NCBI GenBank assembly: GCA_027364735.1
Contig: DAHXOT010000036.1
Coordinates: 17,378-81,377, forward strand
DNA length: 64,000 bases
Reading direction: 5' to 3'
DNA from: Hydrotalea sp.
Lineage (GTDB): Bacteria; Bacteroidota; Bacteroidia; Chitinophagales; Chitinophagaceae
Both the position numbers and the translations under genes were made by a program. Shown here in pieces: positions 43,438 through 51,664 of the stretch. A model generated the notes under the pieces. It had not been told where the DNA came from. It worked only from the letters and a program-made list of their open reading frames with translations, and did not search any database. Position 1 is the first letter of the stretch; each line of letters starts with the position of its first letter.

Positions 43438-44316
43438 TTACATGCTGCCAATAAAATGCATTACTTCGGAGAGAGATTTACACAAACTAATGTTCTCAGG
43501 AATTTTTTTCTTATAGTTTATTGTATGATAACCAGAAATGATAATTGAAAAGTTAGCCAATTGCTGATGCAACTGATTTAAAAAATGATCGAACCTAAAG
43601 TTTCCCATTACCGATGTAATATGCGTATAAATAAAATGCGGCTGCTTCAGCTTAGCTAAGTATTCAATATCTCTTAACGGAACATTAGCACCTACATATA
43701 TTATTTTAAACCCTCTTTCTTTCAAAATAAAATTAATAAATAACAACCCCAACTCATGGTATTCACCTTCGGGTAAAAATAATAAGGCCACTTTATTTCG
43801 CTGAATAGGGCTTGCCACATTATCAATACCTACAATAATTTTTTGCCTAATAATATTGGTTACTAAATGCTCTTGTGCAGGAATAATATGATTGGTTTGC
43901 CATAAAATGCCAATACGTTCTAAAAACGGAAATATAATTTGTATAATTGCTTTTTCTACTCCTTTGGCAGCAATATAATTTTCCAACTCTGCCTCTAATT
44001 TCTCTAACGAAAATTCAACCAAATACTTTATCAATTCATTTATTACTCGTTCTTGTTGTGCTTGTTGGTTATTTAATCCTAATACTTTTTGCTTAATCTC
44101 TTGTTCGCTCAGCTTATCAATATGCGAAATCTTAAAGCCATATTTATTTAATAAAGAAATGTTCAATAAAGTTTGCAATTCGGCATTACTATAGTGCCTA
44201 ATATTTGTTTCGGTACGTTGTGGTTTTAAGAACGAATAGCGTTGCTCCCATATTCGTATTGTATGAGCTTTAATGCCCGATAAATTTTCTAAATCTTTAA
44301 TACTAAAAACATTCAT
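43438..44316 (-). CDS. carH: CarH/LitR-type B12-dependent MerR regulator
   Basis: 292 residues. An N-terminal MerR domain (about 1-70: FSIKDLENLSGIKAHTIRIWEQRYSFLKPQRTETNIRHYS) is followed by a helical cobalamin-capping domain with the W-x9-EH motif (Trp139, Glu149, His150) and a B12-binding Rossmann domain with E-x-H-x-x-G (Glu185, His187, Gly190) and VGANVP. In CarH, adenosylcobalamin in the dark holds a DNA-binding tetramer that light breaks. All key residues are present, so a working photoreceptor is likely. It lies 135 nt upstream of the crt operon ATG, in the same direction. Confidence 0.9.
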   Translation of the reverse strand: MNVFSIKDLENLSGIKAHTIRIWEQRYSFLKPQRTETNIRHYSNAELQTLLNISLLNKYGFKISHIDKLSEQEIKQKVLGLNNQQAQQERVINELIKYLVEFSLEKLEAELENYIAAKGVEKAIIQIIFPFLERIGILWQTNHIIPAQEHLVTNIIRQKIIVGIDNVASPIQRNKVALLFLPEGEYHELGLLFINFILKERGFKIIYVGANVPLRDIEYLAKLKQPHFIYTHITSVMGNFRFDHFLNQLHQQLANFSIIISGYHTINYKKKIPENISLCKSLSEVMHFIGSM

Positions 44317-44488
44317 GTGTTATAGCCAATTAATTAAAACGCTTAAAAAAATGAAATAACAAAAAACTTTATAAAAAAGTTGTGTTAGGTATCAGTTTTT
44401 TTTCAACCTCCATTATTATTCATTCTTCTAACGCTCAACAGAAAGATTGATTTGTGCAATCATTTCATTTCTTATATTCGTTATTACG

Positions 44489-46747
44489 ATGAGCGAGCAA
44501 GAAATTTTATTCGAATCTACACAACCGCAATACACTTTAACCGCAGAACAAGAGAAAAAAGAAATTGTGCGTCAATATCGTGCATTATTGCGAAGTCTTC
44601 GCCCTAAATTAAAAAGAGGCGATAAAGAATTGGTACGTCATGCTTTTGAAATGGCTGCCGAATCGCATAAAACCATGCGGCGAAAAAGTGGCGAACCATA
44701 TATTTTACATCCACTGGCTGTGGCACAAATTTGTATTGAAGAAATAGGACTGGGCGTACGCAGTACTATTTGTGCATTATTACACGATACCGTTGAAGAT
44801 ACCGATTTAACCTTAGAAGATGTTGAAACAGAATTTGGAACCGAAATTGCCAAAATTGTTGATGGACTTACCAAAATATCGAATGTTATTGATACCAACT
44901 CTTCGCAACAAGCCGAAAATTTTAAAAAAATTCTTTTAACACTTACCGATGACCCAAGAGTTATTTTAATTAAACTGGCCGATCGTTTACACAACATGCG
45001 AACATTAGATAGCATGAAACGAGAAAAGCAACTTAAAATTTCTTCCGAAACCGTTTGGGTATATGCACCATTGGCACATCGCATGGGCTTATATAATATT
45101 AAAACCGAAATGGAAGACCTTTCCATGAAATACATGGAACCCGAAGCCTATAAAGAAATTGCACAAAAGTTGGCCGAAACAAAAAGAGAAAGATCGAGGT
45201 ATATTAATGAATTTATTAAACCCTTAAAAGATAAACTTACTGCTGGCGGTTTTGATTTTGAAATTTATGGTCGCCCAAAAAGCATTCATTCTATTTGGAA
45301 CAAAATAAAAAAGAAAGCCGTTTCTTTTGAAGAAGTGTACGATTTGTTTGCTATTAGAATTATTTTAAACTCGCCACAAGAAAAAGAAAAAGAAGATTGC
45401 TGGAAAGTATATTCGCTAATAACCGACGAATACAACCCTTCGCCAGAAAGATTAAGAGATTGGTTAAGTAATCCAAAAAATAATGGTTACGAAGCCTTAC
45501 ATACCACAGTAATGGGGCCGCAAGGTAAATGGGTAGAAGTACAAATTAGAACCAACCGCATGAACGAAATTGCCGAACGTGGTTTGGCAGCTCATTATAA
45601 ATATAAAGAAGGTGCCAACGATGAAGACCGCTTCGATAAATGGTTTGGCCAAATACGGGAAGTACTTGCTACTGAAGATTCGGATACAGTAAACTTTTTG
45701 CAAGATTTTAAAACTTCTTTTCTTGCCGAAGAAATTTATGTATACACACCAAAAGGCGAAGTAAAAATGTTGCCCACCGGAAGTACAGCTTTAGACTTTG
45801 CTTTTGCCATTCACTCTGCTATTGGCACCAAATGTATTGGTGCTAAAGTGCATCATAAATTAGTGCCTATTAGCCACAAATTACGCAGTGGCGATCAAAT
45901 TGAAATTATTACCAGCAATAAACAAAAACCTTCGGAAGATTGGCTGAATATTGTAGTTACTGCTAAAGCAAAAAATAAAATTAAAGATGCACTTCGGGAA
46001 GAAAAAAGAAAAGTAGCCGATGATGGCAAATATATTTTGCAAAGAAAAATTGAGGGAATAGGTGCTGCTTTTAGTTCGGGTAATATTGATGAGTTAGTTC
46101 ATTTCTATAAACTTCCTTCACAATTAGATCTTTTATATAAAATAGCTACCAAAAATATTGATTTAAAAGAGCTAAAAGATTTTCATGTTCTCGGCGATAG
46201 GTTAGAACCACCAAAACCCAAACCTGTTATTAGTGAGTTGCATACCGATCATGCGCATCAAAAACATTTCAATAAAAAAGATAGTGAGCTGATAATTTTT
46301 GGAGAAAGCAGCGATAAAATTCAATATACTTTAGCTAAGTGCTGTAACCCTATTCCCGGAGATGATGTATTTGGTTTTGTAAGCATTGGTAAAGGATTAA
46401 TTATACACCGTACCAATTGCCCTAATGCAGCTCAATTATTTGCTAATTACAGCCACAGAATTGTTAAAACCAAATGGGCAAAGAATAAAGAAATTTCTTT
46501 TTTAACCGGATTAAAAATTATTGGACTGGATGATGTAGGTGTAATTCATAAAATAACCAATATTATTAGCGGCGAAATGAAAATTAATATTGCTGCATTA
46601 ACCATTGAATCGGACAGTGGTATTTTTAAAGGTTCGGTTAAAATTTTTGTACACGACAAAGAAGAGTTAAAAGAATTGGTTGATAAATTAAAAAATTTAC
46701 AGGGCATACAAAAAATAGATAGGTTTGATGCAGAAGAAGAAGCGTGA
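44489..46747 (+). CDS. Bifunctional (p)ppGpp synthetase/hydrolase (RelA/SpoT family)
   Basis: 752 residues from the ATG at 44489; a TTG 42 nt earlier is less likely, and a near -7 box (TATATTCG, 44473-44480) ends 8 nt before this ATG. Domains in order are: HD hydrolase with an intact motif (HPLAVAQICIEE, LLHDTVEDTDLTLEDVE), synthetase (YDLFAIRII, NGYEALHTTVMGPQGKWVEVQIRT), TGS (YVYTPKGEVKMLPTGSTALDFAFAIHS), a ZFD-like CCNPIPGDD segment and a C-terminal ACT domain. Intact hydrolase residues indicate a Rel enzyme able to make and degrade the alarmone. Confidence 0.93.
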   Translation: MSEQEILFESTQPQYTLTAEQEKKEIVRQYRALLRSLRPKLKRGDKELVRHAFEMAAESHKTMRRKSGEPYILHPLAVAQICIEEIGLGVRSTICALLHDTVEDTDLTLEDVETEFGTEIAKIVDGLTKISNVIDTNSSQQAENFKKILLTLTDDPRVILIKLADRLHNMRTLDSMKREKQLKISSETVWVYAPLAHRMGLYNIKTEMEDLSMKYMEPEAYKEIAQKLAETKRERSRYINEFIKPLKDKLTAGGFDFEIYGRPKSIHSIWNKIKKKAVSFEEVYDLFAIRIILNSPQEKEKEDCWKVYSLITDEYNPSPERLRDWLSNPKNNGYEALHTTVMGPQGKWVEVQIRTNRMNEIAERGLAAHYKYKEGANDEDRFDKWFGQIREVLATEDSDTVNFLQDFKTSFLAEEIYVYTPKGEVKMLPTGSTALDFAFAIHSAIGTKCIGAKVHHKLVPISHKLRSGDQIEIITSNKQKPSEDWLNIVVTAKAKNKIKDALREEKRKVADDGKYILQRKIEGIGAAFSSGNIDELVHFYKLPSQLDLLYKIATKNIDLKELKDFHVLGDRLEPPKPKPVISELHTDHAHQKHFNKKDSELIIFGESSDKIQYTLAKCCNPIPGDDVFGFVSIGKGLIIHRTNCPNAAQLFANYSHRIVKTKWAKNKEISFLTGLKIIGLDDVGVIHKITNIISGEMKINIAALTIESDSGIFKGSVKIFVHDKEELKELVDKLKNLQGIQKIDRFDAEEEA

Positions 46748-46808
46748 TATTAGGTGCAAAAATTAATATTTGAGTTTATAAGAATGGCGAATTTTAAAAT
46801 ATTTACTT

Positions 46809-47009
46809 ATGCCATTATTACAAACCCTTTCATTGAGAGAGCTGGATGTGTATGCACTTTTGTATAAAGGATTATTGGATAGAGACATGAGCCGGCAACT
46901 TAATCTTTCTATAGAAACCATAAAGAAGCATAATAAAAATATTTACTTAAAACTGCATGTTAGAAATAGAACCGAAGCGGTATTATTGAAAAATAAATTA
47001 AAGAAATAA
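46809..47009 (+). CDS. Stand-alone LuxR-type helix-turn-helix protein
   Basis: 66 residues that form a complete GerE/LuxR DNA-binding domain and nothing else: LSLRELDVYALLYKGLLDRDMSRQLNLSIETIKKHNKNIYLKLHVRNRTEAVLL. The pattern SxRE, IxxxLxxSxxTVxxHxxxIxxKLxVxxR is kept, with the second helix recognition part SIETIKKH. It could be an intact small regulator such as those of sporulation-type GerE, or the remnant of a longer response regulator. No receiver sequence is visible upstream. The 160 nt after it hold no gene. Confidence 0.7.
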   Translation: MPLLQTLSLRELDVYALLYKGLLDRDMSRQLNLSIETIKKHNKNIYLKLHVRNRTEAVLLKNKLKK

Positions 47010-47170
47010 ACCAATACTTCAATTCCTCTTATTTTCTATTCACTACTTCCCATTTAGTTTTTGCATTTCGAGTTATTAAATTCCAGTAGTTAAAAAGCTA
47101 ATAATCCATTGGCAGAGTTAAAGTATTTATTAAAAAAGTAAACTACTTAAACAAACTAATAGTTTTGATT

Positions 47171-47761
47171 TTAATAATTGCTTTTTTCTTTTTCTAAATG
47201 AAACTGTAATCCTATACCTAATTCAAGCGTATTGGCTAAATTATTTGCCTCAGAGTGTAGATGAGTATATCCAAATGAAATTTCAAGAGCTACAGAGGAG
47301 TTCAAAAAAATAACAGGACCACCAACGAAAGAATATGAACTACTTTGATATGAGTTACTATAATTATTTATGCCAGTAGTGGATACCTTTGAGATTCCAA
47401 CTACATAACTTCCCTCTGCAAAAAAATTTACTCGACCTTCAATTGGAAAGAAATAATATCTAATAAAAGGTCCAATTGAGGAAATATTTTGTGAAAGGTT
47501 TCCTGTAGAAGTTTTATTATACTGAAGCAATAAATTAGGTTTAAGGCCACCAGCAAGTTTATTGATAAAAAAGTACCCTGCATTTCCTGCAACCTGTATA
47601 TTGTTGTTAGTTGTGCTGGCTACAAAATTGTTAACAGTTTGAATTGAAGAAAAACTTGCATTACCACCAAACAACCAATTTCCTTTATCTAATTGGCATT
47701 CGGCAGAAAAAGAAAAAAATATAACTATAATGGTTGTTACTAATAAATATTTCATACGCAT
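47171..47761 (-). CDS. Outer-membrane beta-barrel protein, OmpA-like or porin-like small family
   Basis: 196 residues. The signal peptide ends FSAECQ. Aromatic-rich strands (WLFGGNASFSS, VAGNAGYFFINKLAGGLKPNLLLQYN, IGPFIRYYFFPIEGRVNFFAEGSYVVG, YSFVGGPVIFLNSSVALEISFGYTH) indicate an eight-stranded barrel like OmpA/OmpX-type proteins of Bacteroidota. The C-terminus GLQFHLEKEKSNY lacks the usual terminal aromatic, so it may differ from classic BAM clients. Function unknown. Confidence 0.65.
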   Translation of the reverse strand: MRMKYLLVTTIIVIFFSFSAECQLDKGNWLFGGNASFSSIQTVNNFVASTTNNNIQVAGNAGYFFINKLAGGLKPNLLLQYNKTSTGNLSQNISSIGPFIRYYFFPIEGRVNFFAEGSYVVGISKVSTTGINNYSNSYQSSSYSFVGGPVIFLNSSVALEISFGYTHLHSEANNLANTLELGIGLQFHLEKEKSNY

Positions 47762-47909
47762 GTTTTTTACTGTTTTAACTGTCCAATGTTAAGGTGGGCT
47801 ATGGGCAAAAATTGGGTATTTTTCTATATAAGTCATACAAGCTATTTATTGTACAATCTTAAAAATTAATACCCCAAAAATTGCACTTTATTTTAATTAA
47901 ATATATTAA

Positions 47910-47957
47910 AACTGCTTTACAAAATGTATAGCAATGTTTACATTTTGTAAAGCAGTT
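47910..47957. repeat. Perfect 19-bp inverted repeat (hairpin)
   Basis: AACTGCTTTACAAAATGTA (47910-47928) is mirrored exactly by 47939-47957 with a 10-nt loop. No T run follows on the plus strand, so a plain terminator is not the first choice. Its GCTTTACA core recurs in the next repeat cluster. Confidence 0.8.
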
Positions 47958-48013
47958 ACTATTGTTTATATCACTAAAAAACACATCTGGTTAATTTATA
48001 CTCGGTTTACAGC

Positions 48014-48060
48014 AACTGCTTTACACGCCTGTAATGCCTGCTGCATAAGCTTTACAGGCT
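48014..48060. repeat. Second cluster of CTGCTTTACA-type motifs
   Basis: AACTGCTTTACA (48014-48025) repeats 12 bases of the left arm at 47910. GCCTGTAA (48027-48034) and TTACAGGC (48052-48059) form an inverted pair, and GCTTTACA appears again at 48049-48056. Confidence 0.6.
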
Positions 48061-48190
48061 AAATATTACTTAAAATATCCTTTTTTTATATACATTTTTA
48101 CCGTGTTTTTACGGGTAAATTATACCGTTATTTATTATTGCAATAAAATTTATATGCGGTGTTTTACAATTAAGTAGTAATTATTTTTTA

Positions 48191-48198
48191 TATATTTA
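48191..48198 (+). promoter_or_regulatory. Possible -7 element for the XRE regulator
   Basis: TATATTTA differs from TAnnTTTG in the last base only and lies 23 nt before the ATG at 48222. It disfavours the GTG start at 48201, which would be at the transcript end. Confidence 0.35.
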
Positions 48199-48221
48199 CA
48201 GTGCTTACTAAATCACCCATC

Positions 48222-48497
48222 ATGCGTAAAAGAAAAGGCAACTACTCAAAAAAATTACTACCTGCCCTTACTAATAATTTTGTAGGCTTAAACATACAAA
48301 AACATAGAAGAAATCAAAACATTAAACAAGAAACCTTGGCTAAAGCTATTGGCGTTTCACGTATATCATTAAGCAATTACGAAAATAACATTTGGCCTGT
48401 TCCGCTCGATATTCTATTACTTGCTGCCAATGTATTACATATTGGTGCTGATTTACTTTTAGAAGATGTACCCCCCCCCGAAGAGTTTGTAAAATAA
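48222..48497 (+). CDS. XRE-family helix-turn-helix regulator with a C9 tract
   Basis: 91 residues from the ATG at 48222. The Cro/CI-type HTH is VGLNIQKHRRNQNIKQETLAKAIGVSRISLSNYENNIWPVPLDILLLAANVLHI. The start is basic (MRKRKGNYSKK). Near the 3' end a run of nine C residues (48471-48479) encodes PPP, then EEFVK and stop. In this AT-rich DNA such a run is rare; gain or loss of one C would alter the tail or extend the frame into purA. The target of the regulator is unknown. The repeat-rich region just upstream is a candidate. Confidence 0.8.
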   Translation: MRKRKGNYSKKLLPALTNNFVGLNIQKHRRNQNIKQETLAKAIGVSRISLSNYENNIWPVPLDILLLAANVLHIGADLLLEDVPPPEEFVK

Positions 48498-48549
48498 TTT
48501 TATTTCCACATCAACTATACTCATCATCATTTTTCAATTATTCTTCACT

Positions 48550-48557
48550 TACATTTG
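48550..48557 (+). promoter_or_regulatory. -7 promoter element of purA
   Basis: TACATTTG matches TAnnTTTG. The predicted start of transcription (about 48563) lies 13 nt before the ATG at 48576 and rules against an upstream start at 48555. Confidence 0.5.
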
Positions 48558-48575
48558 CGGCATCAAATAAAAATC

Positions 48576-49838
48576 ATGGTAGACGTTATTCTTGGTTTAC
48601 AGTGGGGCGATGAAGGCAAAGGAAAAATTGTTGATTACTTTGCACCCAATTACGATATCATTGCACGCTTTCAGGGTGGCCCCAATGCAGGGCACACATT
48701 GTATGTTGAGGGACAAAAAATGGTATTACACCAAATTCCTTCGGGTATCTTCCATCAAAATAAAATAAATATTATTGGTGGTGGTGTAGTTTTAGATCCG
48801 GTTACATTAAAAAAAGAATGTGATAAAGTAGCAGCATTTGGTATTGATGTTAAGAAAAATTTATTTATTTCGGAACGTACCAATATTATTGTACCCACAC
48901 ACAGGGCTTTAGATAAAGCAAGTGAATTGCAAAAAGGCGAAGGAAAAATTGGCTCTACCTTAAAAGGTATTGGTCCTGCTTACATGGATAAAACAGGTCG
49001 CAATGCCATACGTGCCGGAGATTTATTAGATAAAAGTTTTATTTCGAACTACATTAAACTTCGTTTAAAACATCAAAAGTTATTAGATAACTTTAATTTT
49101 ATAGAAGATATTAGTTTATGGGAAGAAGAATTTTTTGAAGCTTTAGAATTTTTGCGCACATTAAATATTGTTAATGGAGAATATTTCATTAACAATAAAA
49201 TTGCCGAAGGCAAAAAAGTTTTGGCAGAAGGTGCACAGGGAAGTATGCTGGATATTGATTTTGGTACATTTCCGTTTGTTACTTCTTCCAATACCATATC
49301 GGCAGGTGTATGTACAGGTTTAGGTGTATCGCCTAAGCAAATTAATGATGTACTGGGTGTAACTAAAGCCTATTGTACCAGAGTTGGCAGTGGGCCATTT
49401 CCAACAGAATTAGAAGATGCAACCGGAGAAGAATTGAGAAAAACCGGTAACGAATTTGGGGCTACTACCGGTCGCCCACGCCGTTGCGGATGGATAGATT
49501 TGGTAGCACTAAAATATGCTTGCATGATTAATGGTGTAACAAAAGTTGTTATGACAAAAGCCGATGTGTTAGATGCATTTGAAAACTTAGCAGTATGCAC
49601 AGCCTATAATGTAAACGGAAAAGAAACTTCGGAAGTTCCATTTCAAATGAATAAATTAGCTATTGATCCGGTATTATCGTTTTTTAAAGGTTGGAATAAA
49701 AATACATCTGCCATAAAAGATGCAGCAGAATTACCAACAAACATGTCAACATATATTAATTATATTAACAGTTTTATTGGGGCTCCAATTAAGTATGTTT
49801 CAAATGGCCCCGAAAGAGAGCAAATTATTCAATTATAA
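48576..49838 (+). CDS. purA: Adenylosuccinate synthase
   Basis: 420 residues from the ATG at 48576. The P-loop-like GLQWGDEGKGKIVDYF, RFQGGPNAGHTLYV, GKIGSTLKGIGPAYMDKTGRNAIR, EGAQGSMLDIDFGTFPFVTSSNT, GVTKAYCTRVGSGPFPTEL and TGRPRRCGWIDLVALKYA are all present and in order. The enzyme joins IMP and aspartate, using GTP, in the route to AMP. It appears to be a single-gene unit. Confidence 0.96.
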   Translation: MVDVILGLQWGDEGKGKIVDYFAPNYDIIARFQGGPNAGHTLYVEGQKMVLHQIPSGIFHQNKINIIGGGVVLDPVTLKKECDKVAAFGIDVKKNLFISERTNIIVPTHRALDKASELQKGEGKIGSTLKGIGPAYMDKTGRNAIRAGDLLDKSFISNYIKLRLKHQKLLDNFNFIEDISLWEEEFFEALEFLRTLNIVNGEYFINNKIAEGKKVLAEGAQGSMLDIDFGTFPFVTSSNTISAGVCTGLGVSPKQINDVLGVTKAYCTRVGSGPFPTELEDATGEELRKTGNEFGATTGRPRRCGWIDLVALKYACMINGVTKVVMTKADVLDAFENLAVCTAYNVNGKETSEVPFQMNKLAIDPVLSFFKGWNKNTSAIKDAAELPTNMSTYINYINSFIGAPIKYVSNGPEREQIIQL

Positions 49839-49926
49839 ATAAATAAAATTTTTAAAAAAAAGTTGCTGAAATTTTTGGTGAATAATATTTTCAGTTGAAA
49901 TTTTACGTGACCAAACTTATTGGAAT

Positions 49927-50358
49927 ATGACAGCGAAATCTGATAAGAACAAAAAAAGTGCATCAAACTTTAATGATGACGAACCAGTAAAAAAATCATC
50001 CACTAAAAGTAAAAAACAATTAGAGGAAGAGGATGATGATTTAGATGATGACGATGATAGTATACAACCTGCAAAAAAAGTTGCAGCTAAATCATCTGCG
50101 AAAAAAAGTAAAGAAGATGATGATGACGATGATGATTTAGATGAAGAAGTTGATGACTGGGAAAAACCCGAAGAAGATGACAATTGGGATCCCGACTTCG
50201 ATGAATTTGACATTCCAAAATCGAAAGGTGGAAGTGCTAAAAAAGCAGGCAAAAAAACCGGCGAAGATGAAGATTTTAAATTAGATGAAGATTTTAAAGA
50301 GTTTGATCTCTTCAATGATAAGGATGAGTTTGAAGACGATGAAGATGACGATTTTTAA
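49927..50358 (+). CDS. Low-complexity acidic protein
   Basis: 143 residues dominated by Asp, Glu, Lys and Ser. Three Lys/Ser-rich blocks alternate with Asp/Glu runs (EEEDDDLDDDDD, EDDDDDDDLDEEVDDWEKPEEDD), and the C-terminus (FKLDEDFKEFDLFNDKDEFEDDEDDDF) has regularly spaced Phe residues in an acidic field. It has no signal peptide and is probably disordered. This build recalls acidic chaperone-like or RNA-polymerase-associated tails, but no family is assigned. It starts 88 nt after purA. Confidence 0.6.
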   Translation: MTAKSDKNKKSASNFNDDEPVKKSSTKSKKQLEEEDDDLDDDDDSIQPAKKVAAKSSAKKSKEDDDDDDDLDEEVDDWEKPEEDDNWDPDFDEFDIPKSKGGSAKKAGKKTGEDEDFKLDEDFKEFDLFNDKDEFEDDEDDDF

Positions 50359-50372
50359 TCATCGAACCGCAA

Positions 50373-51662
50373 GTGAAAAAAACTACCTCTACCTTTAGCA
50401 TAATTAATTTTAATTTATTTAAACAACAGATGTTGGGCTGGATTAACCGGTTCAACATCTGTTGTTTATTGGATAATCATCAGTACAGTTCTAAACACAA
50501 CAGCATAGAATGTATTGCAGCTGCGAGTTCTATAAATTCTTTCACGGCAACAGAAGATGTTTGGCAACAGTTAAAAATATTTCTTCAGGAAAATAATGAT
50601 TGGTTATTCGGACATGTGAGTTATGATTTCAAGAATAAAATCGAGCCACTGCAATCCAATCACTTCGATGCTGTGCAGTTTCCTGATATATTTTTCTTTC
50701 AGCCCGAAGTAGTGATCAGTTTATCTGAGAAAGAAGTGGAAATTTCTTCCGTTTCTATTTCACCTAAAAAAATATTCGATGAAATCATTCAGGAAAAAAT
50801 AACCAATCAATCGGCATCATCAAATATTAATACTCAACCAAGGATTTCCAAAGAAAAATATTTGCAGATCATCCAACAACTTAAACAGCATATACTTCGG
50901 GGCGATTGTTATGAAATTAATTTTTGCCAGGAATTTTTTGCTGAAGAAACAATTATAGATCCTTTGAATGTTTATCATCAACTTACAAAAATTTCTCCTG
51001 TACCCTTTTCCTGCTTTTATAAACTGAATGATAAATATCTTTTGTGTGCCAGTCCCGAACGGTATATCAAGAAGACAAAAAATAATATCATCTCGCAACC
51101 CATCAAAGGAACTTTTAAACGTGATCTTTCCAACAATTTTCAGGATGAACTGCTAAAAAAACAGTTAAGCAAAAGTGCAAAAGAAAAAAGTGAAAATGTG
51201 ATGGTGGTTGATATGGTACGAAACGATTTAAGTAAAATTTGCAAAGAAGCAACTGTTGTTGTTGAAGAATTATTTGGTGTATATTCTTTTCCGCAGGTAC
51301 ATCAGATGATTTCTACCATCCGCGGCGAATTGCAGGATGATATTGATTTTGCTGATGTGTTGAACGCCACATTTCCTATGGCTTCCATGACTGGTGCACC
51401 AAAAAGAAAAGTAATGGAATTAATTGAACAATATGAACAAGCAAAACGCGGCATCTACTCTGGTTGTGTGGGTTATATTTCTCCCAAAAAAGATTTCGAT
51501 TTTAATGTGGTGATACGAAGCATTGCTTACAATCAATCCAATAAATATTTAAGTTATCAGGTTGGCGGCGGCATTACTTTTAACAGCGATGCAGAAAAAG
51601 AATACGAAGAATGTTTACTGAAAGCCGAAGCAATTAAAAAGGTTTTACAAAATAAAATGTAA
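50373..51662 (+). CDS. pabB: Aminodeoxychorismate synthase component I (chorismate-utilising enzyme)
   Basis: 429 residues from a GTG at 50373; the true start may also be the ATG at 50430. Landmarks are WINRFNICCLLDNHQY and DWLFGHVSYDFKN at the N-terminus, LRGDCYEINFCQEF, ASPERYIKK, QPIKGTFKRD, KEKSENVMVVDMVRNDLSKIC, VHQMISTIRGEL, FPMASMTGAPKRKVMELIEQYE, RGIYSGCVGYISP and YQVGGGITFNSD. It aminates chorismate for folate synthesis; an anthranilate synthase role is less likely. Codon use looks less AT-biased than its neighbours. A 16-bp inverted repeat lies in codons 16-33. Confidence 0.88.
   Translation: MKKTTSTFSIINFNLFKQQMLGWINRFNICCLLDNHQYSSKHNSIECIAAASSINSFTATEDVWQQLKIFLQENNDWLFGHVSYDFKNKIEPLQSNHFDAVQFPDIFFFQPEVVISLSEKEVEISSVSISPKKIFDEIIQEKITNQSASSNINTQPRISKEKYLQIIQQLKQHILRGDCYEINFCQEFFAEETIIDPLNVYHQLTKISPVPFSCFYKLNDKYLLCASPERYIKKTKNNIISQPIKGTFKRDLSNNFQDELLKKQLSKSAKEKSENVMVVDMVRNDLSKICKEATVVVEELFGVYSFPQVHQMISTIRGELQDDIDFADVLNATFPMASMTGAPKRKVMELIEQYEQAKRGIYSGCVGYISPKKDFDFNVVIRSIAYNQSNKYLSYQVGGGITFNSDAEKEYEECLLKAEAIKKVLQNKM
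50420..50468 (+). repeat. Perfect 16-bp inverted repeat inside pabB
   Basis: The arm at 50420-50435 (TAAACAACAGATGTTG) is mirrored exactly by 50453-50468, with a 17-nt loop. It can fold into a strong hairpin in the mRNA very near the start of translation. It might attenuate pabB or stop transcripts from the acidic-protein gene. Confidence 0.75.
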
Positions 51663-51664
51663 AA

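Larger units (their letters stand above)
47762..48190. other. Gene-free, repeat-rich intergenic stretch
   Basis: No reading frame here looks coding. It holds the 19-bp inverted repeat at 47910-47957, a further cluster of GCTTTACA/TGTAAAGC motifs at 48014-48059, and A/T runs around 47870-47900 and 48060-48180. The barrel gene starts leftward from its left edge and the XRE regulator starts rightward from its right edge, so regulatory signals for both must lie here. Confidence 0.6.

Noticed and set aside
49917..50315. Ser-rich frame opposite the acidic protein
   Set aside because: GAT/GAA repeats on the plus strand read as Ser runs on the minus strand; no start context or family.
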